Of a DNA stretch of 60,058 bases, positions 33,845 to 42,663 are shown one piece after another (the first letter of the stretch is position 1; every line of letters begins with the position of its first letter). Under the pieces are notes generated by a model. That model was not told the DNA's origin, made no database searches, and saw only the letters and a list, made by a program, of their open reading frames with translations. The stretch is from Roseibacillus ishigakijimensis (GTDB taxonomy: Bacteria > Verrucomicrobiota > Verrucomicrobiia > Verrucomicrobiales > Akkermansiaceae). Both the position numbers and the translations under genes were made by a program. The stretch covers positions 1 through 60,058 of the forward strand of contig NZ_JAENIO010000024.1 of assembly GCF_016595415.1 (NCBI RefSeq), read 5' to 3'.

Positions 33845-36800
33845 ATGAATCGCTCACTTTCCGCCTTCGCGTTGTCCACCCTCCTCGCCCTTCCTACCCA
33901 GGCGCAATGGCAAGAGCTCGACACCTTCGAGTCCAATGACACGCCCGGAAATTCCATCGACGGGCAAAACGGCTGGTCCTCCGACTTTCCTGACGAAGCA
34001 GTCACCGCCCTCGATCCAGCGGACTCCGGGCGGGGCACCACCCTGCTTCTCCGGCGCGGCAGCGTCAATGGCGCTACCACTCGCAGGGCCCTCGATACGC
34101 TCGAAATCCCCGAGGGGCAAACCGGGACCCTGTTCTTCGAGCTCTTCATCGCCGACAATGGTATTAACCCCAACCTCAATCTCGGCCTCTCCGACCGCTT
34201 CTTTCCCACCGAATACGGTGACTTCGAAGCCCAATTCCGCGTCGAACAACACAACATCTCTCCCCGCAGCGGTGGCGGATTTATCGACTCCAGTTACAAT
34301 GCCCTCGATGCCGCGTGGATGAAGGTCTGGATGGTCGTCGATAACGAAATCGATCGAACCGATTTCTATGTGGAAAGCCCCGTCGGCGAAAGCGGGCTCG
34401 TGCTGGTGGCCTCCGGCCACAACTTCCGCAATGGCACCAGCGATCCCCTGCGCACTCTCCAGGTGATGCAGGGAGCCGGTCGTGATTTCTACCTCGACAA
34501 TATCTACCTGTCCACCGGGGAAAACCTCAGCGACCCCACCGCCCAGCCTGCCGAGGCCGAGGACGATGCCATCACCGTCGCCATCACTGGCTCCCTCGCC
34601 TTTGATCCCCTGGCAAACGATTCCCACAATCCGACTGCGGTGACTGTCGCCAGTCAACCCACCCAAGGCTCGGCCTCCTGGGACGCCGAACGCGGAGTCC
34701 TCATTTACAAACACAGCGGCTCCTCTGCCGGGAGCGACAGCTTCACCTACACCGCCAGCAATGCCGTGGGGGCCAGCACGGCGACAGTATCGGTGACCAT
34801 TGCGGAGGCCTCCCGCCTCGCCGCAGAGACCGTGGCCGTGCCCCTCACCCCGCCCGCCGTGCCCGCTGGGGCTCTCGTCATTGAGGAAGCCCTTCCCGGC
34901 GAGCAATTCCCCGGCGCAGTGGCCCTCGCCCCGGTTCCGGGCAGCCCCGAATCCCTTCTCATCGCTTCGGTAACGGGCAAGATCTGGCTCATTGCCGACA
35001 CCACCGAAGAATCCCCCGAACCCCTCGAAGTGCTGGACCTCAGTGGCCTCTCCAACTTCGTCAATAGCCGCAGCATTTACTCCGTGGCCTGCTTCCCCGA
35101 CTTTGCCACCACCGGCCACATCGTGGTGAATTACCAAGGAGACAAAGGCCGCCTCCCCCTTCCGCTCGACGACATTCCCCACCTCGATAAAAACGGCGTC
35201 ACCCAGAGCGGCAACAGCATCACCTGCGACCTCCGGGTCTCCCGCTTCACCCTCTCCCCCGCCCACCTCGCCGCTTGCCAAGACGGGCTCAGCAACAGCG
35301 AGAACACCGCCGCCCTCCTCACCGAGCTGCCTTACCTGAATCTCGCCGAGCAACACAACTTCCACAGTATCAATGACGCCAAATTCGGCCCGGATGGCTA
35401 CCTCTACGTCTCCTTTGGCGACGAGGGCGACCAAGGCTCCCCCTACCGCAACACCCAAACCATCACCAAGGACCAATACAGCGCCCTCATCCGCATCGAC
35501 GTCGACCCCTCCTCCACCCATCCCAAGCCCAACCCCCACTACGCCATCGCGGTAGGCGGAATCAACTACGCAGGCCCTGCCGACCCGGGTAACAACGAAC
35601 TCCCCAACACCCCTTTCACCGACGCCGCCACGCAGGAGCCGAACTTCCGGGTCCCCGCCGACAATCCCTTTGTCTCTCCCGGCAAAGGCGGCTCTTGGGA
35701 CGGCTTTTTCAACGGCCGCGACCACCAGGCCCAGCTGGACCAGGTCCGTGACGAAATCTGGGCCGTGGGCATGCGCAATCCCTTCAAGTTTTCCATTGAG
35801 AGCGAACCCGGCACCGGCGAGACCATGGTCCTCTACGGCGACATCGGCAAAGACGACCGCGAAGAATTCACCGCCATCAAGTCCGGCGGCAACGGCGGCT
35901 GGGCCTACTACGAGGGCGACATCATCACCCCCGGGCTATCGGCGGGCAACACCCCGGAAGCCCCCGCAGGCACCACTCCCCACACCGCCCCCTTCTTCTC
36001 CTACCCCCACTCGCTGGGGAATTCCGCCACCGGAGGAATGATCTATCGCGGTAGCAAGCTGACCGAGTTCGTCGACCGCTATCTCTGCGCGGACTTTGGC
36101 TCGGGCCGCATCTGGAGCATGAACCCCGATGGCTCCGCGCGGGTGGAGCACTCCGCCCTGCGCCAAGGCGGAAACAAGATTGTCGCCTTCCAAACCGACG
36201 AAGCCACCGGCGACGTCTTCGTGCTGGAGAACAACACCTGGTCCGGCGGCAATTCCCGCCTTCTCCGCATCACTTACGAAGGCGGTGAGCAAGAGGACTA
36301 CCCCCAAGCGTTGGCAGAGCTGGGCCTCTTCGCCGACCTGAGCGACTTTTCCCCCAATCCCGGCGTCCTGCCCTATCAACCCATCCTCAAATTCTGGTCC
36401 GATGGCGCCGACAAGTCCCGCTGGTTCACCCTCCCCGATCCCGCCGACTCCATGGAGTTCTCCACCGACGGCCCTTGGCAATTCCCCGTCGGCACCATCT
36501 GGGTGAAGCATTTCAACTTCGACCTTGATCGAGAAAACCCCGGAACGTCCGTCAAGCGCCTGGAAACCCGCGTTTTGGTGCAGAACGAGGACGGCGGCTA
36601 CGGCGTTTCCTACCAATGGAATGAGGACGACACCACCGCCACCCTGGTGCCTACCGAGGGCGTGGACTTCGACCTCACTTTTCAGGATAAAAATGGGGAA
36701 AGCCACACTCAGAGCTGGCGCATTCCCTCCCGCGCGGAGTGCATGACCTGCCACAATGCCACCGCCGGCGTGGGCCTTTCCTTCAACACCCGGCAGCTGA

Positions 36801-38005
36801 ATCACGACGGCACCTTGCAGGGGGAAAGCGGCAACTTTCTCACCCTCCTCGCCCAGAGTGGCTACCTCGGCAACTTCCCCGGCAATCCCGAGAGCCTTCC
36901 CCACCACTTCCGTCCGGACGAGGAAACCATCGATCTGGAAGCCCGCGTGCGCTCCTATCTCGACGTTAATTGCGCCTACTGCCACCAGCCCGGCGGCGGC
37001 GTGCCTCCCGGCTCCTGGGACGGTCGCGCCCACCTCAGCCTGCCCGAGACCGGCCTCCTCTACGGCCAACCCGTCAGCGAAGGAACCGCCCACCCCGAGC
37101 ACGTTTTCGTCCGCCCCGGCGACAAGGACCACTCCGTCCTTTGGAATCGTCTCAACGCGCGCACCGCCACTAACGGCAACTACAATGGCGAAAGCCAAAT
37201 GCCTCCTCTGGCCACCAACGTCCCCGACCCCGAGGGCCTGGCCCTCCTCGCGGAATGGATCGACCACCACGCCAATACCGCCCCCGTCCTGCCCGAGAGC
37301 CTGACCGTGCCCGAGAACTCGCCCCTCGGCCACATCCTGAGCTCCACCCTCGCCAGCGACGCCGATCTGCGGGCGGGAGTGAGCGATCAATCGCAGTTGA
37401 GCTATCAAATCACCGGCGGCAATGAGGCGGGGTTCTTCCACCTCGACCCCTCCACCGGCGCAGTCACCGTCACCGGCTGGCTGGACTTCGAAGCCACCCC
37501 CACTTATCTGCTCCAAGTCACCGCCCACGACAACTTCGCCGGCAATCCCCTCAGCACGAGCGGAACCGTTCGTATCGAACTGAGTGACGAAGACCCGGAA
37601 GACCACAACGACAACGGCCTTCCCGATCCGTGGGAAAGCGCCTTCGCACTCGCCGACGGCGCGGCTACCATCGACAGCGACGGTGATGGGGTGAACAACT
37701 TCTTTGAATGGCTCACCGGAAGCGATCCTACCTCAGCGAGCGACCCCGGCCCCACCTACCTCACCATCGCCCCTCATGAGGACGACGGGCATCATTTCAC
37801 TTGGCAAGTCCTCAACGGACTGCAAGCCGGCGTCCACTACCAGGTCCAAAGCGGCAACAATCTGCAAGGCTGGGAGACCTTGACGGCGGGAGAAGACTAC
37901 GAAGTGGTCTCGCAGGTGAGCACTGCCCCTGGGAAAGTCTCGCTCACCATCCGCCTCCTCGCCGCCCCCGGCGACCGCCACTTCCTCCGCCTCAGCTCAG
38001 AGTAA
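33845..38005 (+). CDS. Exported glucose/sorbosone-dehydrogenase-like propeller protein with two haem-c motifs, cadherin and TSP3 regions
   Basis: ATG 33845 is chosen because it gives an immediate signal peptide (A-L-P-T-Q-A-Q); the frame is open upstream across the terminator. The product has 1386 residues. Approximate layout: beta-sandwich 22-230; Ig/Big_9-like module 235-325; GSDH-type six-bladed propeller 345-815 (H-N-F-H-S-I-N-D-A-K-F-G-P-D-G-Y-L-Y type motif and M-R-N-P-F-K); domain with C966-x-x-C969-H970 and C1043-x-x-C1046-H1047; cadherin-like repeat ~1147-1245; short calcium repeat ~1260-1290; C-terminal beta region. GSDH propellers can bind PQQ and oxidise sugars; the haems could pass electrons on. 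It is a likely periplasmic or surface oxidoreductase whose substrate is unknown. Confidence 0.85.
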   Translation: MNRSLSAFALSTLLALPTQAQWQELDTFESNDTPGNSIDGQNGWSSDFPDEAVTALDPADSGRGTTLLLRRGSVNGATTRRALDTLEIPEGQTGTLFFELFIADNGINPNLNLGLSDRFFPTEYGDFEAQFRVEQHNISPRSGGGFIDSSYNALDAAWMKVWMVVDNEIDRTDFYVESPVGESGLVLVASGHNFRNGTSDPLRTLQVMQGAGRDFYLDNIYLSTGENLSDPTAQPAEAEDDAITVAITGSLAFDPLANDSHNPTAVTVASQPTQGSASWDAERGVLIYKHSGSSAGSDSFTYTASNAVGASTATVSVTIAEASRLAAETVAVPLTPPAVPAGALVIEEALPGEQFPGAVALAPVPGSPESLLIASVTGKIWLIADTTEESPEPLEVLDLSGLSNFVNSRSIYSVACFPDFATTGHIVVNYQGDKGRLPLPLDDIPHLDKNGVTQSGNSITCDLRVSRFTLSPAHLAACQDGLSNSENTAALLTELPYLNLAEQHNFHSINDAKFGPDGYLYVSFGDEGDQGSPYRNTQTITKDQYSALIRIDVDPSSTHPKPNPHYAIAVGGINYAGPADPGNNELPNTPFTDAATQEPNFRVPADNPFVSPGKGGSWDGFFNGRDHQAQLDQVRDEIWAVGMRNPFKFSIESEPGTGETMVLYGDIGKDDREEFTAIKSGGNGGWAYYEGDIITPGLSAGNTPEAPAGTTPHTAPFFSYPHSLGNSATGGMIYRGSKLTEFVDRYLCADFGSGRIWSMNPDGSARVEHSALRQGGNKIVAFQTDEATGDVFVLENNTWSGGNSRLLRITYEGGEQEDYPQALAELGLFADLSDFSPNPGVLPYQPILKFWSDGADKSRWFTLPDPADSMEFSTDGPWQFPVGTIWVKHFNFDLDRENPGTSVKRLETRVLVQNEDGGYGVSYQWNEDDTTATLVPTEGVDFDLTFQDKNGESHTQSWRIPSRAECMTCHNATAGVGLSFNTRQLNHDGTLQGESGNFLTLLAQSGYLGNFPGNPESLPHHFRPDEETIDLEARVRSYLDVNCAYCHQPGGGVPPGSWDGRAHLSLPETGLLYGQPVSEGTAHPEHVFVRPGDKDHSVLWNRLNARTATNGNYNGESQMPPLATNVPDPEGLALLAEWIDHHANTAPVLPESLTVPENSPLGHILSSTLASDADLRAGVSDQSQLSYQITGGNEAGFFHLDPSTGAVTVTGWLDFEATPTYLLQVTAHDNFAGNPLSTSGTVRIELSDEDPEDHNDNGLPDPWESAFALADGAATIDSDGDGVNNFFEWLTGSDPTSASDPGPTYLTIAPHEDDGHHFTWQVLNGLQAGVHYQVQSGNNLQGWETLTAGEDYEVVSQVSTAPGKVSLTIRLLAAPGDRHFLRLSSE

Positions 38006-38030
38006 AAATCGTCCTAATAGGGCGATTTTT
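38004..38030 (+). terminator. Intrinsic terminator overlapping the stop codon of the propeller gene
   Basis: The 11-base arms 38004-38014 and 38020-38030 pair (one G-T wobble) around a TAATA loop. The arms begin with AAAAA and end with TTTTT, so it could work in both directions. Confidence 0.8.
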
Positions 38031-38081
38031 AACACAACTTTGACACAAGGCGGAGAGAAAGTCGCTAGCTTGGGAGGTGCT

Positions 38082-38807
38082 ATGAAACTGAAATCTTATC
38101 TCTGCACCTCCCTCCTCGCCTTAACCCTCTCCTCTGCTTTCGGACAGGGCACCCTTCACGGCCAATCCACGAACGATCCCTTCCGCTCGACCTCGAAGCC
38201 AGATAACGTAGAAAAACCGGAGGAAAACGATCAAATGATCAGCTTCTGTATGGAGATCTTCAGCCTGCCCCTGGCCGATGCCGCCCGCCTGCAGCGGAAA
38301 AACCTGCCCGACCCCGAATTCTACCAAACTCTCGTCAAAATGGTAGAAGCGGAGGAATGCACCCAAGAGCAACTCATCATGCTACGGGCGCGTTCAAAAG
38401 AGACCGCAACCGTCGAAAGCGTCCTAGAAGAAATTTACCCCACTCAGTATGAACTCACTACAACTTCAGATAACACCTCTATAATGCCAGCCATCGCCAC
38501 CGCTTTCGAAACCCGGCATACCGGTGCAAGCATTGAAATTCAGCCGGCTTTAAAAAATAGCAACACTATCGAACTCCGTATGGCTTCAGATTTTGTATTC
38601 ATGGTAGAGAACAGTCAATGGGGCTCCAACTCCCATAAAGTAGAAATGCCTACCTTCGAATCCCAACGCTTCACCACCGGTATCACAACAAAAGATTCAC
38701 AATCCACATTCGTTGGCACCCTCAATCGCCCTCCGAATTCCGAAATCGATCCCGAAGGAGCGAAGAAAGTCTGGCTCGCCTTTGTCACCCTCAATTTGCT
38801 TGAATAA
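38082..38807 (+). CDS. Exported protein of unknown function
   Basis: ATG 38082 is preferred: GGGAGG lies about 4 bases upstream and it yields a signal peptide (M-K-L-K-S-Y-L-C...A-F-G-Q). The product has 241 residues. The middle is helical and charged. The C-terminal half is beta-rich (A-S-I-E-I-Q-P, N-T-I-E-L-R-M-A-S-D-F) and ends with a strand-rich V-W-L-A-F-V-T-L. The pattern recalls the beta segment of secretin-like proteins seen in this phylum but is too weak for assignment. The 3' half is visibly richer in A/T than its neighbours. The kinase gene begins 6 bases after its stop, so it probably belongs to the same operon and could provide or sense the signal. Confidence 0.7.
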   Translation: MKLKSYLCTSLLALTLSSAFGQGTLHGQSTNDPFRSTSKPDNVEKPEENDQMISFCMEIFSLPLADAARLQRKNLPDPEFYQTLVKMVEAEECTQEQLIMLRARSKETATVESVLEEIYPTQYELTTTSDNTSIMPAIATAFETRHTGASIEIQPALKNSNTIELRMASDFVFMVENSQWGSNSHKVEMPTFESQRFTTGITTKDSQSTFVGTLNRPPNSEIDPEGAKKVWLAFVTLNLLE

Positions 38808-38813
38808 GGAAGG

Positions 38814-40394
38814 ATGCGACTTGCCGCTCTCACTCTCCTGCCCATGGCGCTCGTGGCCCTGCTCGTTCTGCTGGGTGGCGAGCGCTTGGCCCGGCGCAGC
38901 GACGAAACCCGACAGGCGCTCGACCGCGACCGCTTGCTGGATTTCTCGCAATCCCTCCGCCGCGAACTGACCCGGCTCGATGAACTCTACGAAGGGCATC
39001 TCGCTCGGCTGGCTGCCGCCAGCACTGAGCTGAACGAGCGAGAGTTCCGTCCCCTGCTGGCAGAAGTCACCGCCATTGAAGCCTGCCGCGTCTTTCGCCA
39101 AACCGGGCCTGAGCTGGAAGTGTTCGTGCCTTCCCAACGAGCGAACTTGCCGGAAATCACTCTCGCCGAACGCCGACGCCCCCTCAATCCTGAGAAAGCG
39201 GTCGTTCTGCCCCAAGACTACTTGGACGAACCTCTGCCAGCCGCCGGTCATTGGCTGAGAGCCCCCGATGGCCGCCATCTCGTCCATTGCCGCCCTGTCC
39301 AGAGCGGGCAAGCGGGACATTTCGTGGCCTTCTTGATTGACGAACAAGCCTTGCGCGCTCGGGTCAATGACCACCTTGCCGAGTGGTTACCCGCCATCGC
39401 CCGTCCCCTATCCGAAGGCGGCGAGCAAGTCGCTCTCCTCAGCCCCACCGGACAAACCCTCGCCCGCTACGGCCCCGACCAGAAAGGCATTGCCGCTGCC
39501 CTCATCCCCGAGCGCACCCACTTCGGCATCTACGAGTTGCGCGGCTGGGACCGCGTCACCAGCGTCACCCGCCACGACCCGGCCACCCTGGCGGCCTCCA
39601 TCGCCCTCTCCGCTCTCCTTCTCGCCGCAGGCGGTGCCCTCTTTCTCCAACAACGCCGCTCTCTCCGCCTCGCCGCCCAACGGGTCTCCTTCGTCAATCG
39701 CGTGTCCCACGAGCTGGGCAGCCCCTTGACCAATCTGACCCTCAATCTCGACCTCGCCAGGGAGGCCCTCGCCCGCGATCCCGCCCAAACCCGCCGCCGC
39801 CTGCAATTGGTCACCGAGGAGACGGAACGCCTCGCCCGCCTGGTGGGCAATGTCCTCAGCTTTTCCCGCCGCGAACGCGATTGCCTGACGGTGCAAGCGG
39901 AAGTCTGCCAACCCACCGTCCTCACCCGCCAGGTGCTGGAGACCTTTCGCCCAGCCCTCGAACGCCGGGGAATGAGTCTGGAAAGTGACGTAGCCGAACT
40001 GCCTCCGCACAAGCTCGATCCCGATGCCTTTTGCCAAATTCTCGCCAACCTGCTCTCCAATTGCGAAAAATACGCCGCCTCCGGGCAGTGGGTGCGGGTC
40101 AGCTTGCGGGAGGAGAAAGACGCTCTCGTTCTCGAAGTCGCCGACCGCGGACCAGGCATTCCTTCGCGGGCCCGGGAGCGCATCTTCCGTCCCTTTGAGC
40201 GCGTTCACGACGACACTGCCGAGGGTTCCAGCGGCACCGGACTGGGCCTCACCATCGCTCGCGACCTCGCCCGCCGCATGGAGGGCGATCTCGTCTTCTG
40301 CCCGGCCCGCGCTCCATCCGGCTGCCTCTTTCGGCTCACTCTCCCGCTCCGCCCCGTTCTGTCTCTTCTTCCCTCCCAAGAAAAATCCGCATGA
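38814..40394 (+). CDS. Membrane sensor histidine kinase (HisKA/HATPase)
   Basis: This is a 526-residue protein. A transmembrane helix (~5-22) and a second (~260-280) bracket a periplasmic sensor region of ~240 residues with coiled-coil character at its start. The dimerisation box carries H299 in S-H-E-L-G-S-P-L, where most kinases have R-T-P-L. N-box is N-L-L-S-N-C-E-K-Y, G1 is D-R-G-P-G-I-P, and G2 is G-T-G-L-G-L-T-I-A. All catalytic boxes are intact. Its stop codon overlaps the start of the response regulator by 4 bases (ATGA), indicating translational coupling. Confidence 0.93.
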   Translation: MRLAALTLLPMALVALLVLLGGERLARRSDETRQALDRDRLLDFSQSLRRELTRLDELYEGHLARLAAASTELNEREFRPLLAEVTAIEACRVFRQTGPELEVFVPSQRANLPEITLAERRRPLNPEKAVVLPQDYLDEPLPAAGHWLRAPDGRHLVHCRPVQSGQAGHFVAFLIDEQALRARVNDHLAEWLPAIARPLSEGGEQVALLSPTGQTLARYGPDQKGIAAALIPERTHFGIYELRGWDRVTSVTRHDPATLAASIALSALLLAAGGALFLQQRRSLRLAAQRVSFVNRVSHELGSPLTNLTLNLDLAREALARDPAQTRRRLQLVTEETERLARLVGNVLSFSRRERDCLTVQAEVCQPTVLTRQVLETFRPALERRGMSLESDVAELPPHKLDPDAFCQILANLLSNCEKYAASGQWVRVSLREEKDALVLEVADRGPGIPSRARERIFRPFERVHDDTAEGSSGTGLGLTIARDLARRMEGDLVFCPARAPSGCLFRLTLPLRPVLSLLPSQEKSA

Positions 40395-41062
40395 CCATTC
40401 TCCTCGCCGATGATGATCCCCTCACCCTCGAAGCTCTCTCCGCCTGCATGGAAAGCGAGGGCTTCCGCACTCTGCAAGCGGCGGATGGTCGACAGGCGCT
40501 CCAACGCTGGCGCGAGGAGAAACCCGACCTCGCCTGCCTCGACATCATGATGCCGGGGCTCTCGGGCTACGAAGTCTGCCGTCGCATCCGCCAAAGCGAT
40601 CGCGAGCTGCCCATTCTTTTTCTGTCTGCCAAAAACCAGGAAATCGATATCGTGGCCGGACTCGATCTCGGAGCGGACGACTTCGTGCGCAAGCCCTTCA
40701 CCCGTCGCGAAGTGATGGCTCGCATCCGAGCCATTCTCCGCCGGAGCAGGCCAGACTCAGCTCGCGAAAGCTACCTCCTCGGCGACCTGGAAGTGCAGCC
40801 CAAGGCCCTTCTGGCCAGAAGAGGAGAGCAAATCATCGAACTGACCGCGCGCGAGGTTTCCATCCTGACTCTTCTGCACCAGCACCGTGGCGAAGCTGTC
40901 ACCCGCGACGCCCTTCTCGACACCTGCTGGGGGCAAGATTACTTCCCCGACTCCCGCACCCTCGATCAGCACATCCACCAGCTGCGCAAAAAAATCGAGC
41001 CCGACTCCGCACACCCCACCCTCATCGAAACCGTCCGCGCCGTCGGCTACCGCCTCCGCTAG
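40391..41062 (+). CDS. OmpR/PhoB-family response regulator
   Basis: The protein has 223 residues. The receiver domain has acidic residues D7-D8-D9, phospho-acceptor D51 in C-L-D-I-M-M-P-G, and a lysine in V-R-K-P-F. The C-terminal winged helix has E-L-T-A-R-E-V-S-I-L, the D-Q-H-I-H-Q-L-R-K-K-I recognition helix and the terminal V-R-A-V-G-Y-R-L wing. It overlaps the kinase gene by 4 bases. It is convergent with the GTPase gene, 36 bases away. The most likely local target is the preceding secreted protein gene (inference). Confidence 0.95.
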   Translation: MTILLADDDPLTLEALSACMESEGFRTLQAADGRQALQRWREEKPDLACLDIMMPGLSGYEVCRRIRQSDRELPILFLSAKNQEIDIVAGLDLGADDFVRKPFTRREVMARIRAILRRSRPDSARESYLLGDLEVQPKALLARRGEQIIELTAREVSILTLLHQHRGEAVTRDALLDTCWGQDYFPDSRTLDQHIHQLRKKIEPDSAHPTLIETVRAVGYRLR

Positions 41063-41098
41063 GCCCGGCGGCTCGCCGCGCCACCCTACCGGATGTGA

Positions 41099-42574
41099 TC
41101 AACTTCTCTCCTGATCGAAGTCACTCAGCACCCGGTTCAAGGCCGTGAAGACTTCAGGCTCGAGACCGCGATCCACTTTGCCTTTGGCGCAACTGGCAAA
41201 CCACTTCTGAAGAATCCGTCTATCCTCCCCCTTGATGGTCTGGACGATTCCGCCTTCCATCGCTTTGTGATCGAGCACCAGCTCCTCCCGCTTGCCGTGC
41301 GCGCGACTGACAATCTCACGATAATGCCCCAAAACGCTATCAAGGAGAATCCAGGCAAAATTCTCGTTCTTGGGTGGGCCGAGGCGAAGAGCCGTTCCCT
41401 CCCCTTTGGCAAACTTGGCTCCCTTTTGTAGATCCAGAGCGAGATCGGGCAATTCACTGCCTTTCCAAAAGGCCGCCGCCGCTCCCCCGACTGCTCCGAT
41501 GAAGGTTCCCAGACCGTGGGTGAGAAATCCGGTGCTGGCATCGATGGCCAGGCCGCCCGTGCCGCCAGTCACTCCCCCGGCGATGGCGAGTTGGCTTCGG
41601 GAGAGCCCCCACTTTTGCCACGTTTCTTCCTGCTCAAGATCAATGCCCGTGAAGTCGGTGGCAGTCACCTCCACCCGACCGAGGTGATGGCGGTAGAGAT
41701 GGAGAACTTTCTCCACCGTCTCCTTCTCCATCTTGGCAATCTTCTCGTAATATTGCTTGGTCAGCTCCTTGCCGAGCTTCTCGCGGCGATGGGGCACCTC
41801 CATGTCGCGTTCCTCGACCCGCTTTTCGATGCGGTAGCCGAGGCATTTTTCCAAAAAGGTGATGATTGCTTCCACACTCTCATCGCGGCGCTGACTCCAT
41901 TCGTCTTCCAGGAAGGCGATGGTCTCTTCGATCAGCGCGCGATGATCTTCGTCGATTTCGAGGAGGGACTTGAGCAAGCGGCGGCGCTCTTCGAAGCGGG
42001 CTTCGTGGGCATCGAAGGTGCGAACGAGATTGAAATAGCTGCCGAGGCGGTTCTTCCATTCGTCGCGAAACTCAGGGTCATCGCCTTTCTCATTGAGCAA
42101 GGCCATGCGCTGGCGACCGGTCCAGCGAAGAATCTCCATCTCGGCGATGAAGGTGTCGCGCAGGGGCTTGCTGGGGTCGATGACGTAGAGCAAACCGGCC
42201 CCGGCGACCAAGGGGCGAAGGAGCTGGACCTCGTCCTCGAACTCACCCGAGCCCGCATACTCTTCCACAAAGGCCTCGATGGCAGCCAATCCGGGAGAGC
42301 CCGAGCCGCCGGCCTCGGCATGGAGCTGCTCGATGGCCCGCATCGCTTCCAAGGGGCGGGCAAAGCCGGGAGTATCGATGAAGCGGATCATCTCGCGACC
42401 ATCGAACTCCACGGGTAAGGGCTGGCAGCGGGTGGTCTCGCCAGGGGTGGCGGAGACGCGGATAATCTGGTCGTCATCCACCTCCAGGAGAGTGGCCAGG
42501 ACGGACGACTTTCCCATGTTCACCTTGCCCACCACGGCAAAGGTCGGGATATCTTTGGGAACCAGATCGCTCAT
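41099..42574 (-). CDS. DUF3482-type Era-like GTPase
   Basis: The protein has 491 residues. The N-terminal G domain has G1 at V-N-M-G-K-S-S, a T-x-x-E-T-T-R switch, and G3 at D-T-P-G-F. The expected N-K-x-D G4 is represented by N-E-K-G-D, a non-standard spacing. The middle is a long helical region. Near residues ~320-370 there are two glycine/alanine-rich hydrophobic segments, as in DUF3482 proteins, that may insert in a membrane. The family is often called a 50S-ribosome-binding-type GTPase, but its function is not established. It lies upstream of nothing on its strand except an 89-base gap after trkA (trkA is transcribed before it). Confidence 0.75.
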   Translation of the reverse strand: MSDLVPKDIPTFAVVGKVNMGKSSVLATLLEVDDDQIIRVSATPGETTRCQPLPVEFDGREMIRFIDTPGFARPLEAMRAIEQLHAEAGGSGSPGLAAIEAFVEEYAGSGEFEDEVQLLRPLVAGAGLLYVIDPSKPLRDTFIAEMEILRWTGRQRMALLNEKGDDPEFRDEWKNRLGSYFNLVRTFDAHEARFEERRRLLKSLLEIDEDHRALIEETIAFLEDEWSQRRDESVEAIITFLEKCLGYRIEKRVEERDMEVPHRREKLGKELTKQYYEKIAKMEKETVEKVLHLYRHHLGRVEVTATDFTGIDLEQEETWQKWGLSRSQLAIAGGVTGGTGGLAIDASTGFLTHGLGTFIGAVGGAAAAFWKGSELPDLALDLQKGAKFAKGEGTALRLGPPKNENFAWILLDSVLGHYREIVSRAHGKREELVLDHKAMEGGIVQTIKGEDRRILQKWFASCAKGKVDRGLEPEVFTALNRVLSDFDQERS

Positions 42575-42663
42575 GTTCGGGGAACGGGGGCAGAGTTATC
42601 GAAACAGGTGAAAACTAAAGCGGAAAAATGCGAAATGCCAGTTTGCACCACGGGGAGAAGGCT

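Noticed and set aside
33854-37606. Two very long antisense open frames opposite the propeller protein gene
   Set aside because: They are glycine/valine-rich mirrors of a well-supported coding frame with codon bias, without start signals or motifs.
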